Positions 12,706-24,659 of a stretch of 64,000 nt of DNA are shown here, in pieces. A program made the position numbers and the translations under genes. Within the stretch, counting starts at the first letter, position 1; every line of letters begins with the position of its first letter. The stretch spans positions 39,954,147 through 40,018,146 of the forward strand of contig NC_061797.1 of the NCBI RefSeq assembly GCF_021462225.1. Reading direction: 5' to 3'. Below the pieces are notes generated by a model that saw only the letters and a program-made list of their open reading frames with translations, was not told where the DNA came from and did not search any database. Origin of the DNA: Girardinichthys multiradiatus (taxonomy: Eukaryota; Chordata; Actinopteri; Cyprinodontiformes; Goodeidae).

Positions 12706-12800
12706 TCAAGTCAAGTCAAGTCAAGTCTATTTATATAGCGTTTTTCAGCAACAAGACACTCAAGGCGCTGTACATAATGATACAGAAAATCCCAAAACAG
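12706..12800 (+). repeat. teleost repeat fragment with TCAAG tandem run
   Basis: Five TCAAG units are followed by TATTTATATAGCGTTTTTCA and CAAGGCGCTGTACA, a phrase common to many fish interspersed repeats. Confidence 0.6.
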
Positions 12801-13186
12801 AATAACATATCAAATGACAATAATCATCCTTGGGGGTTTACTGGTAAGGGCTGGTTCTAATCCAATCCTTCTAAGAAATCCAAAAGTCTATTGTAAGAGA
12901 AAGCGCCTTGTACTGAAACTAAAGAAGCTGGGTCATTGGTGTAAAAACAGCTTTAGTCCAAATTTCAAATACTGATAATATTTGGCTTTCGCTGGTAATC
13001 CTCCTGAGAAATCTGAAATGAAAAGTAATGAAATCACACATTTAGGTAAAGTAAGATAGGACTCTATTCTTAGCACAATACAGCCTGATGTAGTACAAAA
13101 AACCTCAGCAGGGTTAAGCACCACACATAGGTTATTTGCATAAAAAACCTTGAACCATTTGCTGAGAAGATGTCCAGAGGTGTGTG

Positions 13187-13193
<7 letters not shown>

Positions 13194-13221
<28 letters not shown>
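13194..13221. repeat. (TA)n microsatellite
   Basis: TA run just before the outer Tc1-like element. Confidence 0.95.
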
Positions 13222-13226
<5 letters not shown>

Positions 13227-13397
13227 GTTTATAGTTTATAGTTGGACCCCTTTTTGCCTTCAGAACTGCCTTAATCCTTCATGGCATAGATTCAACAAGG
13301 TACTGGAAACATTCCTCAGAGAGTTTGGTCCATATTGACATGATAGCATCACACAGATTCTGCAGATTTGTCAGCTGCACATCCATGATTGTCAAGA

Positions 13398-14696
13398 ATA
13401 AAGGGAACACTCAAATAACATCCTAGATCTGAATGAATGAAATATTATCATTGAATACTTTGTTCTGTACAAAGTTGAATGTGCTGACAAAAAAATCACA
13501 CAAAAATCATCAATGGAAATCACATTTATTAACCAATAGAGGCCTGAATTTGGAGTCACACACAAAATTAAAGTGGAAAAACACTCTACAGGCTGATCCA
13601 ACTTGTAATGTCCTTAAAACAAGTCAACATGAGGCTCAGTATTGTGTGTGGCCTCCACGTGCCTGTATGACCACCCTACAACGCATGGGCATGCTCCTGA
13701 TGGGACGGCGAACTGTCTCCTGAGGGATCTCCTCCCAGACCTGGACTAAAGCATCCGCCAACTCCTGGACAGTCTGTGGTGCAACGTGACGTTGGTGGAT
13801 GGAGCGAGACATGATGTCCCAGATGTGCTCAATCGGATTCAGGTCTGGGGAACAAGCGGGCCAATCCATAGCTTCAATGTCTTCATCTTGCAGGAACTGC
13901 TGACACACTCCAGCAACATGAGGTCTAGCATTGTCCTGCATTAGGAGGAACCCAGGGCCAACCGCACCAGCATATGTTCTCACAAGGGTTCTGAGGATCT
14001 CATCTAGGTATCTAATGGCAGTCGTGCTAGCTCTGGCAAGCACATGGAGGGCCGTGTGGCCCTCCAAAGAAATGCCACCTCACACCATTACTGACCCACT
14101 GCCAAACCAGTCATGCTGAAGGATGTTGCAGGCAGCAGATCGGTCTCCAGAATCTGTCACGTCTGTCACATGTGCTCAGTGTGAACCTGCTTTCATCTGT
14201 GAAGAGCACAGGGTGCCAGTGGCAAAATTACCAGTCCTGGTGTTCACTGGCAAATCCCAAGCATCCTGAACGGTGTTGGGCTGTGAGCACAACCCCCATT
14301 TGTGGCCCTCATACCATCCTCATGGAGTCGGTTTCTAACCGTTTGTGCAGACACATGCACATTTGTTGCCTGCTGGAGGTCATTTTGCAGGGCTCTGGCA
14401 GTGCCCTTCCTGTTCCTCCTTGCACAAAGGCAGAGGTAGCAGTCCTGCTGCTGGGTTGTTGTCCTCCTATGGCCTCCTCCACGTCTCCTGGTGTACTGAC
14501 CATCATAACTCAGTAAGCCGATCTCAGTATCAAAATAACTATTTGCTCTTAGTTTCGTTTTTCACTCCGTTACCCGTACTCATCCATTCTCTTCACTTCT
14601 CTCCTTACAGTGAAATATTTCGTCCGTTCCGTTCCTGACTATGTCTTCAATAAACAATCTTTATTTTACTTCCCCCTCCTGAGTGTTCCCTGTATG
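13398..14696 (-). mobile_element. inner Tc1/mariner-type transposon nested in the outer one
   Basis: Ends are inverted: GGGAACACTCA near 13402 on the plus strand and TGAGTGTTCCCTGTA near 14681-14695. It lies inside the outer Tc1 element. A minus frame at 13636-14067 encodes the catalytic part, while the N-terminal half at 14067-14510 is in broken frames. Confidence 0.78.
13636..14067 (-). pseudogene. Tc1/mariner transposase C-terminal half (inner element)
   Basis: 143 codons include FLLMQDNARPHVAGVCQQFL and [20 protein letters not shown]. The Asp of QDN and the Glu of NPIEH are catalytic DDE residues. The first catalytic Asp lies upstream in a damaged region. Confidence 0.84.
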
Positions 14697-14740
14697 TGGG
14701 TCCAAGCTATTTCGAACATAATGACATTGATGTAAATCTC

Positions 14741-15082
14741 TCATTCCACCATATCCCAAAGGTGCTCTATTGGATTGAGATCTGGTGACTGTGGAGGCCA
14801 TTTGAGTACAGTGAACTCATTGTCACGTTCAAAAAACCAGTCTGAGATGATTCGTGTTTTATGACATGGCGCGTTATCCTGCTGGAAGTAACCATCAGAA
14901 GATGGGTTAAGTGTGGTCATATAGGGATGGACATGGTCAGCAACAATACTCAGGTAGGCTGTGGCGTCGACACGACGCTCAATTGGTACTAAGGGGCCCA
15001 AAGTGTGCCAAGAAAATATCCCCCACACCATTACACCATCACCACCAGCTTGAACTGTTGATACATGGCAGGATGGATCCAT
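14741..15082 (-). pseudogene. Tc1-like transposase catalytic part (outer element)
   Basis: Contains the second catalytic Asp in QQDNAPCHK and the Glu in DLNPIEHLW with DD34E-type spacing. It lacks an intact N-terminus in frame. Confidence 0.85.
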
Positions 15083-15376
15083 GCTTTCATGTTGATGCCA
15101 AATTCTAACCCTACCATCCGAATGTTGCAGCAGAAATCGAGACTCCTCAGACCAGGCAACGTTTTTTCAATCTTCTATTGTTCAATTTTGGTGAGCCTGT
15201 GCAAATTGTAGCCTCAGTTTCCTGTTCTTAGCTGACAGGAGTGGCACCCGGTGTGATCTTCTGCTACTGTAGCCCATCCGCCTCGAGGTCTGATGTGTTG
15301 TGCGTTCAGAGATGCTCTTCTGCATGCCTTGGTTGTGACGAGTGGTTATTTGAGTTACTGTTGCCTTTCTATCAGC

Positions 15377-15610
15377 TCAAACCAGTCTGGCCATTCTCCT
15401 CTGACCTCTAGCATCAACAAGGCATTTGCACCAACAGGACTGCCGCTCACTGGATATTTTCTCTTTTTTGGACCATTCTCTGTAAACCCTGGAGATGGTA
15501 GTGCGTGAAAATACCAGTAGATCAGCAGTTTCTGAAAAACTCAGACAAGCCCGTCTGACACCAACAACCATGCCATGTTCAAAGTCAATTAAATTACCTT
15601 TCTTCGCCAT
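15377..15610 (-). pseudogene. Tc1-like transposase N-terminal HTH (outer element)
   Basis: A 77-codon frame opening MAKKGNLIDFEHGMVVGVRR with the HTH segment LLVFSRTTISRVYREWSKKE. It is the start of the transposase whose catalytic half is at 14741-15082. Confidence 0.8.
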
Positions 15611-15749
15611 TCTAATGCTCGGTTTGAACTGCAGCAGATCATCTTGATCATGTCTACATACCCTAATAAAGTGGCTGATAAATATTAACTACAAAACGAT
15701 AAAATTAGAATATTGCACTTATTGGGATAAAACAGATCACACTGCTGCC

Positions 15750-16130
15750 AAAGCAGTGTGATTAGGGTCATTTCACTGCTGTCTTTTTTTGGGACTGGAA
15801 TGGTGGCTGCTTTCAGACAGGTCAGGACAATGGCAGGAGCCAGGGATATATTGAAAATTTCTGTCAGGACTCCAGCTAACAGGTTGGCACAGGCCCGTAG
15901 GACTTTACCGGGAACTCTGTCTGATCCAGTAGCATTTTGTTGTGCTGACAGTCTTCAGGGCATGCCCCACCTGATGATTCTGAAGGGTGAGAGGTGGAGG
16001 ACCAGTGATTCGATGAGGTGTCAGTAGTGAATGAGCTCTGAATGTCTCAAAGCAGCTGAAGAAGCGGTTTAATTCTTCTGCTAGCAAGGTATCAGGAGTT
16101 CCTTCACCTTTGAAGTCATTCATGGTTTTT
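15750..16130 (-). mobile_element. LINE reverse transcriptase fragment
   Basis: Minus-strand reading gives [18 protein letters not shown] and [11 protein letters not shown] in pieces, matching the early RT domain of Rex1/L2-like fish LINEs. It is degenerate. Confidence 0.6.
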
Positions 16131-16159
16131 CAATTGGATAAACATACACCCTCTTATTC

Positions 16160-16620
16160 ACAATGAGAGAACTGCATCTATGCGCTCATGAAGCTCCAGA
16201 TGTTAAAATATGGACCAGTCTGCTCTCTGGAAGCAGTCCTGTAGCTGGTCAAGTGTTCCTTCAGGGCAAGTTTCTGGCGTTAGTCAAAATGATGCTCATG
16301 ATCGGCTGCCTGAGTGGCTGTCATGCTAGCCTAGCTAGCAGGCCCATTCTGCACCTCCACTTTTGTTTACAATGCCTGTCCTGGCGGCGCCACTTCCCAG
16401 GCCCAAAAACAAACCAGCGTGAGCCCAATGATCTTGCTATGTCTTTCGGGATACTGTGAGACCACTGAAGCTCTAAATTTCCAAAAATGCTCATAATCCA
16501 GAGAGTAGGAATATCTATAACCATTCAAACTTCCAGATTTACACAATAACACACACACGATATGAAAAAAAAAGCATTGCATCAGAGAGCCAAGAGACGC
16601 TGCATGTGTACGCGTCGCCT
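16160..16620. other. unassigned, possibly retroelement-derived
   Basis: GC is higher than in the flanks and it sits between two LINE relics, but no motif is decisive. It includes a small palindrome, GCTAGCCTAGCTAGC, at 16325-16339. Confidence 0.3.
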
Positions 16621-16629
16621 TTGTTTGAG

Positions 16630-17235
16630 TGTTTGTATTCAAATGTATGCAGATGATGCTGTCATTTTTTTTCCATAGTACCAGTAAAACACAGGTTGTA
16701 AATTACTTAACAAATTTCATTATTAATGCTACAAATGGTGAGTGCTGTTTAATGTGTCTAAATTAATTGGTATATTTTTTCTCATTGTCACATGGGTCTA
16801 CTGTAATTTTTAACCCATTCTTCAAACTCCATTCTGGTGATTATTGCAGCATTAGACACCCTGGTTTGTTATAATCTTTTTTAAACAACTTTTTTAATAC
16901 TTTGGGGTAAAATAAATGTTTCAGCTTTGTCCTGTTTTATTTTTTGAAGGACATTTCCTTAAACAATTATAGCTTTTTTATGTTGTTAATGGTAATTACT
17001 ACCAATGACAACCCAAAAACTTTACCTAATTGTTATTTTGGGATAGTGCTATGTTTAAAATATTGTTTGATTTTTATATTTGCATCTTGTACTTGCTATG
17101 TGTTGCTGTCTTTCTTAATTGTTTCTCATATGTTTATTTTAGGGTAACTCTGTAAGGGACAACCAAACAGCCTTTTGGCTAACTCTGGCACATTTGCTTA
17201 ACTGTTCATTAATGTGCACTGGCCCTGTTAAATAA
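16630..17235 (+). mobile_element. degenerate LINE RT relic with YADD box
   Basis: A plus frame reads QMYADDAVIFF with YADD at 16646-16657, followed by stop-interrupted sequence. This is consistent with an old RT relic of undetermined clade. Confidence 0.45.
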
Positions 17236-17239
17236 ATTA

Positions 17240-18990
17240 AAAATGTGAAAAATAAGGTGATGGAAGTTATACAAATTTATTTAGAGGAAATCAAACAACA
17301 TGTCATATTACCATCAGCTTGTTGGAAAATGAAATTCATCTTTGGAGTGGTACAAGGCCAACAAATGGCTCAAATGTAAAATGTATCAATCCACCTCATC
17401 AACTGATTGTGTGTCTGCTCAGTTCCTAGAAAGCACAGGAACATACCTTTTTTGACTGAAAGTTTGATATGCAGAGAATCTGGTGGACTGATGCAGTTGA
17501 CAAGCTCAACCAGTGTAACTTCACGCGGGAACATGGATGTTGTCCGGCTGAGAAAACCAGCCCATAACGTCACAATGGTCTCTTGTGAAATTGTAGACTG
17601 TTAATACCCACTAAAGTAGCTTTGTTGCCACTGGCATGAACATTTTCAGTTTGAGTTGTTTTGAATTGCTAAATTCAGCTAAAACAGATGATAACAAGCT
17701 GTTAGCTTCCTATACTTTTTGGAATAATTTACTTCTTCAACAAGCTTATACCACAGGACAGGACACTATTACTAATAACAACTTCACAGAACTTCATTTC
17801 AGAAAATCTGAACTTACCCTTAAGATTAAAGGAACAACTGTCAATTGGCTAGAGACTGAAATGAACCAATTTCTTTTTCTTTTATGAACCTGTTAGGCCC
17901 TAAGGGGTTTTAGAGCACTTTCCACCTGAATTTACATACCTTTAATAAATCAAGTATAGATCCATAGTTATAAGGCATACATGCAAACATTTGGTACCTG
18001 TCTAAAGATAAGACATAAAAGTTTTTTTTTTACTATTGTAACTGTTACTATGTCTGATTTATTTGTGATTAAACATAAAAAAAAAAACATTTTTGAGCCT
18101 CGCCAAAGGTTTTTTCTAAATGAACATTGCAAAACGCTATGGAAATCCTTTGGAATTCCTAGGTAAACCTTCTTCACTATCTTCACTATAACTGCGGTGA
18201 ATTTGGACTGAATAAATTAAAGTTTATATGTTTCACAAACGTTTTAGAGGGCCATGTGCCAGGCGAAAATGGCAATTAGGCAAAGGTTGCCAAAACTTTC
18301 CCAAATGTGTTTTTCATCTCATAAAAAGGAAATAAAAGGGAATCTGGTCAAATAAAAGTGCTGATTTCCATTGTAGGAGTAATTCAACCTGGAAAGACTC
18401 CCATAATGGAGAAACAACAAGAAGACGGTTAAAGAGTTTATTAATGAAAGATTATTCATTTGGCACTCGGACCCCTGAGGAAGCCGTGAACGCTGAGGAT
18501 GAAATGAGTTTGAATAAACAACTTAGGATTATGATTAGGTATGTCTTCCCCCTTGGGATCCGATCCTGGTGGTGGTGTAGGCCTTGGTATGGAAGGAGTT
18601 GGGAGCCTATGGTGGAGAAGGGGTGGAGGAGGGTCGAAGCTCAGCAGAAGAGCGGTGTTTTCCATGCAGATGGTCTGTAAAAGTGATGCCCTGGGAGATG
18701 ATTGGCTGAGGAGGAGTGTGGACCTGCTGTTGATTGGAGCAGCCAGAGAAGAGTGATTGGACGAGATGGGGTGGTGAGTGTTCCATGTTGAATTTTCATT
18801 TAAACTCCATTTCTGCATATAACATAGCCTTTGGTTATGACATTTACCCTGTGTATCATCAAAATGTACAGTTGCAAACATAACTGGAAGCTAACAGAGT
18901 GGCGCGCAAACTAGCAGCTGGCGGACAGCAACCCACAGACTGTAATGTGCAATCAAATTACATCACTAGAGAAGGTGCTAGAAAGACAAA
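17240..18990. other. noncoding, nothing recognised
   Basis: No gene is supported. The GC-richer block at about 18440-18770 has overlapping open frames on both strands without recognisable homology. Confidence 0.4.
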
Positions 18991-18999
18991 TTATGCCTT

Positions 19000-19610
19000 G
19001 TTAGAATCAGAATCAGAATCAGAATCAGCTTCATTGCCAAGTTCCTACATACAAACAAGGAATTTGACTCCGGTACACTTTGCTCTTTGGTTTTGTTTTT
19101 GTATTACAGAATATACAAATTTACAATGTACAATATACACATATATAATAAAAAGGTGCATTTGCAACATCTGTATGCTGTTGTTTTGTACTCTATTGAA
19201 TGTTCAACAGAGAAACAGCCTGGGGGAAGAAACTGTCTCTGTGGCGGCTGGTTTTAGTGAACAGTGCTCTGTAGCGGTGGCCTGAAGGTAAAACTCTAAA
19301 CAGTTTATGTGCAGGGTGTGTGGGGTCTGCAGAGATTTTAGCAGCTCTTTTCCTGACCCTAGACCTGTATAAGTCCTGGATGGAGGGAAGGTCAGCCCTA
19401 ATTATTCTCTCTGCATTCCTGATTATTTGTTGCAGTCTGCACCTGTCCTGTTTTGTGGATGAGCCAAACCACACTGAGATGGATGAAGACAAGACAGACT
19501 GAATGATGGCAGTGTAGAAGATGACCAGCAGCTCCTGTGGAAGGTTGAACTTCTTGAGTTGCCTCAGGAAGTACAGTCTCTGCTGGGCCTGAGTGTCTGT
19601 AATTTGTTAT
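19000..19610 (-). mobile_element. 5'-truncated Rex1/L2-like LINE
   Basis: Minus-strand translation gives QLKKFNLPQELLVIFYTAII in one frame, then SSSISVWFGSSTKQDRCRLQ, RADLPSIQDLYRSRVRKRAA and RHRDSFFPQAVSLLN, the C-terminal end of a fish LINE polyprotein. The 3' end (low coordinates) carries AGCTTCATTGCCAAGTTCCT and a GAATCA tandem run at 19004-19028, both typical of this family's tail. Confidence 0.82.
19004..19028. repeat. (GAATCA)n tandem run at LINE tail
   Basis: Four consecutive GAATCA units marking the 3' end of the LINE. Confidence 0.85.
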
Positions 19611-19669
19611 GATATGAGACATGTGGGGTGCTGCAAAGCGAATGGTGTACACCATATGTTTCTTACAAG

Positions 19670-20540
19670 CATATCAGTCTACAACAATCTACTCTGATAC
19701 ACGTTTGTGGAGTTTAATTTAAAAAAAACAGATAAAGGTTTGGAACATATCCTTTCATGGATAAAAGGGAAAAATTTAATTCCTTAATTATCTGTTGAAT
19801 GCAAAACTCTATTAATAAAACCTGCATGTTGTTTTCTTCTGTATGTAATATAGTCTTTAGAGAAGAAAAATAGCTGAAACAGTCAAAATCAGAACCAAAA
19901 GGCCAGGCCTCAAAGAAAACTCAAATCAGTATCGGACAGAAAAAACCTGATCGGTGCATCTTTAAGATAGTACAACAAAGGCTGGTTCCTTGAAATCAAG
20001 CTGTAAACAATTGAGGATTGACTTAAGACTTTGGCACAGCTCAGTATTTGTATATAGTACATGTGTTATACTTGTGTGTAAATATTTGTGTGCTTGTGTT
20101 TGTTTGTGTGTGTGTATGTGTGTATTAAAACTAACAGCCTTGGGCTCAGTGTGCAACCAGCCGCATTTATGCATAAATGAAAAATGTCAATAGAGCTTCC
20201 TTCCACAATATTGCCTATTTCACTAGCACATATCACTGTCCTTTGACTTATGGACATAAATTCAGTGGACACAGCACAGCAAACTGAAAAATGATTAATG
20301 TAACTTTCATCTTGGGTTTGCTTCACTTGCTGTGGCCTTGGCTCCTTTAATAGTCATGGAACAGTGGAAAAATGTGATTCTGCTTGTCCTTCAAATAAAA
20401 TGTTTCCATAATGGATTCTCATTAAGTGATATATATATTCATATACAGGCACATTCACTACTCCAATTGCTTTGCCCTTTTTATATCTTTCACAAGAGAG
20501 TTAATGAAAATCTCTGGTAGATCACAGAAATAAAGCACCT
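19670..20540. other. noncoding
   Basis: No exon is supported. A TG-rich patch lies at 20090-20130. Confidence 0.4.
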
Positions 20541-21120
20541 GCAAAACAGCCTAAAATACATTGGCTGCTGAGAAGTATTAATATAATTATCAAGGTTATA
20601 TCAGGTTCCTCTTAATTCAATTGTCTCTCAACATTTCTCAGTTATGTCAGTCAATGTGCCTGCCTTGTCTTTAGAGCAACAAAAGAGTTATCCATTCCAG
20701 CACCATTAAAACATCAATGTCTTATTTCTGGTAAATGGCAGAGGAAAGATAATTGGCATGTGTGCATGCATATTAATTAACTGATAATGAGACGATAAGG
20801 CCCCTCTCTACCTGCAGGTGTGGAACCACTAATCAATTGGCAGTGAAATGGGGTAAAAACTCTGCTTCTTTTATCCCACCACTGAAATTAAAAACCTATT
20901 TAGTACCACGTTTTCCAACAAAGTGCTTTTCATTTATCTTCTCCAGCACATTATTCAATCACACTTTCCATTTGTATAATGTTAATATTTTCATGTAATT
21001 TCCCACTGCCTCAGAGATGGGTTTTTTGATATGGCTTTGTAAAATGGCTATTCCATTCCAGCTCCATTCACTCGCTGGTAATAAACTTACAACCTATATT
21101 TCAGATTAAATGTCTTCAGC
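20540..21120. other. candidate conserved noncoding element block
   Basis: A repeat-free, non-coding stretch of balanced composition with homeodomain-like TAATTA/ATTAATTAA motifs (about 20770-20780) and GATAA sites. It looks unlike the transposon-rich flanks. Conservation is inferred from appearance only. Confidence 0.3.
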
Positions 21121-21162
21121 AAATGGAGCCAGTCTCAGATGTTTCAGTGCTCTGTGGAAAGA

Positions 21163-21226
21163 CCACTTCTGCTCCCTGGTGGCGACCACAGGAACCGTCC
21201 AAATGGTATTTTATGCCCCCTAGTGG
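21163..21226 (-). promoter_or_regulatory. pair of CTCF-like motifs
   Basis: TGCCCCCTAGTGG at 21214-21226 is the reverse complement of the CTCF core CCACTAGGGGGCA, a full match. About 45 bp to the left, the complement of TGCTCCCTGGTGG (one mismatch) lies in the same orientation. Confidence 0.5.
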
Positions 21227-21584
21227 ATCAATTTAACCCACATCTTGGCAGCCGTTCATTTGCTGTGTAAGGTTACCACTGCTTCAAACTGTTCAAGCAA
21301 CAGAAACCAGAAGTCTGATATGTAAAGCAAGCTGTATAGTTGAAAGCTGCAGGGATTCCCAGTGCTGAAACATTAGCTGACTATCTTCAAGGGTTGCTGC
21401 TTTAGCCTGCAGCACCTTTGGAAATGTTTGAAAGAGTGTTTTGTAACTATTGGTCCTGACCAGAGGTGTGTAAGCAGAACTGAGGAGGAGGAAAAAATGA
21501 ACCATCTTCTGTGAAAAAAAGACAGGAGGTGCAGAGTGTATTAAAAGGAATGTGCAAATATCTAAGGCAGAAAAACAATAATGC

Positions 21585-21800
21585 TAAATATACCGGGCCT
21601 AGTAAAACACATGCATTCACATTTTTTCATTTTACATTCACAAACTTGAATAGATTTTAATTAGTTTATATGTCATAGACCAACAAAAAGTACTGCATCA
21701 CTGGAAAATAAATGGAAAAGTGCACAATATTTTACAAATAAAATGAAATGTGTGACCTACATTTATATTCTGTATTTTACTCTGACATCCTTGAATAAAA
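21585..21800. repeat. Tc1-type non-autonomous repeat fragment
   Basis: Shares phrases such as ATAGACCAACAAAAAGTACTGCAT with the family represented at 26694-27750 and 59540-60260. Confidence 0.45.
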
Positions 21801-22865
21801 TCCAGTGCAACCAGTTGTTTTCAGAAGCCATCTAATAGCAAATAGTCCACCTGAGAACAATTTTAATTTGAGTAAAAATACATATGTTCAGAACGCAAAG
21901 TTCAAGGGTAAGAAGGCAAGGGATTCCAGGTAAACAACCGTGGGACTCAGGATTAAAAACAAAACATTTAATAAACAAAAAACACACATCTGTACTGTGT
22001 CCAGTAAGAGCTATATTTCTTCAGAGATGCACAAATTCGAATTGGTGGAGCAGGTCCCCATGACACAGAATTTGATAGACAATAGTGCAGCGTTGCATCC
22101 TCCCGTTGACAGGCCCTCCTTCACTCTCAGACAGGGCAATCTGTACACACAGCATCACAAACACCACAGACCCCATCTCAGTCACCGTGCAACCCATTTA
22201 TCACGTCAACCTCCAAGAGACATGGTCTTCAAGTTGCAGAGGTGACTCTATCAAGGTGACCCCTATGCAATGGTCATAAATCGCTCGCTTTGTCTGTCAC
22301 TTTATCCGACTGGAAGGAGAATAAAATATTTCAGTAGTAAGTATATAGTTTCATTAGTTCTGAGAATCTGAGAGGTTCAAAATAAGTCTTACTTGGAAAC
22401 ATGATTAGGATGGTGGCATCTAGCTGGAGCCCCCAGTTTCCTCATCCTTTCCTTTTCCTGTCTTTTTAACTGCTTGTTCTCCCTCCTGGGTGGAAGCTGC
22501 AGTCTTCGGCCTCACCTCTGGCTTTCACAGCGGTCCACAACAGCTGCGCCTTTGCTTGTATTGAAACCCATTTGACTGACAGCCAGTGTGCACTCAGAGC
22601 TGTTTAGCTGATGAGATCCCTGAAGTAAGAATGTTTTAAAACAAAAGTCATCACCTTAAAATCTCCTAAGTCTTGTGGGCTCAGGTGGTTTTACTCTCCA
22701 AGGCAATCTTGAGACTTCTTGGGTTTGCTAACTTAACTGTGTCTTGGTTTTATTTTACAAGCCTTTGTCTGCAGGATTATACAGCCATTTTATAATTGCC
22801 TCCTTACCAATATTGGTTAAGAATTAACAATGAACCGTGCCAACCAATGGTTACTGATAAATCCA
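21800..22865. other. noncoding, nothing recognised
   Basis: The short open frame at 21940-22245 has no recognised homology and no splice context. Confidence 0.35.
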
Positions 22866-22869
22866 AGTA

Positions 22870-23290
22870 TTCACAGCTTTGGTTACCAACCTTCCCTAAG
22901 CAAGAATTGGCAAAAATAAACCGAATAACTTAGACCAGACATTTTTTGAATATCCTTCCATAAATTCCTAGAATAGTTTGCAGGAATTTTGCCCCATTCG
23001 TCTGGACAGAACAGCTGTAACTTAGTCAGGCTTGCAAGCTTTTCAGCTCTGCCCACAAAGTTTCTTTGGGATGGAGATAAGCGCTTTGTGATGGCCACTC
23101 TAAAACATTGTCTTTGTTGTCCTTAAGATACTAGGCATGTTTACATTTATTTTTGTTGTAGAGACTGTTGCTGTGTCCCTGGGTTCGCCACATTTTCTCT
23201 TGATGATCTTCCCTTTCTTATCTGTGTCCTAGCTGTTATTTGAACCAGATTTTGTCTTTCACGCCTTTCATTTATTAAAGTTTGTTAGGC
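22870..23290. repeat. degenerate DNA-transposon-type repeat
   Basis: The phrases GCCCCATTCGTCTGGACAGA and TGTGATGGCCACTCTAAAAC followed by TTGTTGTCCTTAAG belong to a common fish DNA-transposon repeat. No intact frame remains. Confidence 0.45.
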
Positions 23291-23299
23291 ATTTGGATG

Positions 23300-24650
23300 A
23301 TTATTTAATTTGACCACCTTGTTAAGCAAATTTGCTCTGACATGGTATGGCAACCAGACCCACCATACAATTTATCAAGGCTCTCAGGGATGACTGTGTA
23401 AAGACAGGTACATGTTATAAATGTAACAATTATTATTCCAGATACACAGAAAACCCTAACTAGTATTAAAACTACAAAACTAACTCTGGAGGATTGTTAT
23501 TGATTTGCTGTTTTTACCACCTGCTCTGCTCAGTTTCTGATGCATCAGCACAGCAAGATTATATCTCCCTCACATATAAAGTATACTCTTAGTACTAGCT
23601 GTAAGAACTTTATCACAGCCTACAGCCTGACATTAAATAGACTAAAGTATGGAAAAGAGAAACACCACCAATCTATTTTACTGAATTATCTTTAGTAATT
23701 AGATTTCAGAAATCCGTTTTTATTATATGATATCAGAATATTACGATGAACATTTTCTTTAAAATAAAACATTTATTTAGCAAAGCAGGACTCTTTTTTT
23801 TGCTGCACAAGTCTTAAACCTTTATGTCATGTGTACATCTGCTTCTGCTGCACACAATGTGACGTAAATTAAATTTGCTCTAACTTGTGCTCCCAAATGA
23901 AATTAAACTTAAGCTGTTCAGCAGATAAATGTAAATGGAACGTTTTCCCCAAACAAAACTTTACAGCTGAAATGGAAAAAACAAGCAAACCACTTCTCTG
24001 AGTGGCCTTCAACACAGTTACAGTGATGCTTTATGACTGACGTTCCTCCGGATTAGTTAAGATATTTAGGCTGCAACAGAGAACGGCTGGGAACAATGAA
24101 CGGATGTGCATGAATTATTCAGACAGAATTTATTTATGCCAGAACAATCTACATGTTTAGGGTTCTATTGAATAAAGTGCCATGCTACATTCACAGCGGT
24201 TTTCTGTGATTTTTACTCTCAAACGAAATAATCTTTCTGGTGCAAGATCAAAGAGCAATAAAATCTAAATACTGTTATATGGTTCACTATACAAACATTT
24301 AATAAGATAACGTAATTCTTGGACATACTTGGACAAATGAAAGTCTCTTACTTGCAACAGTGCGGCATGGCAAATGGAAATAGTAAACATTGCTGTTTGA
24401 TTATCATTTTACATGAATAAACAATGAACTGAAGAAAAGGAAACATAATAAACCTTAACATTTAGCACAGTATTAAACCACAAGTATAAAAGTTAAGGAT
24501 CGAGTTCTCTTAAGTGAAGAGAAACACAAATCCTTAGTCAGTTATGACCTAATGCAAAATGTAGGTACAATAGATCTGAATGAGCTACATTTCTCATATC
24601 TGGATCTTAAAAACTCCTATAAAAGCTAAAAAAAATCTCCATATGCACAG
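23300..24650. other. noncoding, nothing recognised
   Basis: AT-rich intergenic DNA without supported features. Confidence 0.4.
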
Positions 24651-24659
24651 ATTAAGCAT

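Larger units (their letters stand above)
13236..15678 (-). mobile_element. outer Tc1-like transposon, split by an insertion
   Basis: The C-terminal end of a Tc1-like element lies at 13236-13390 and the remainder at 14736-15678, in the same orientation, separated by another transposon. The larger part encodes GGDGVMVWGIFSWHTLGPLV, FQQDNAPCHKTRIISDWFFE and PDLNPIEHLWDMVE (minus frame 14741-15082). The N-terminal HTH frame (15377-15610) starts MAKKGNLIDFEHG and contains FSRTTISRVYREWSKK. An AATAAAGTGGCTGATAAAT end is near 15664. Frameshifts make it a pseudo-element. Confidence 0.82.

Noticed and set aside
18444..18881. Overlapping frames of 70-141 codons on both strands
   Set aside because: No homology, splice context or codon signal; GC-richer patch only.
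19004..19028. Short tandem repeat resembling a CRISPR-like array
   Set aside because: Units are 6 bp with no spacers, and it is the tail of a LINE.
21940..22245. 101-codon plus-strand frame
   Set aside because: Composition looks random (His/Arg-rich from CA-type DNA) and no homologue is recognised.
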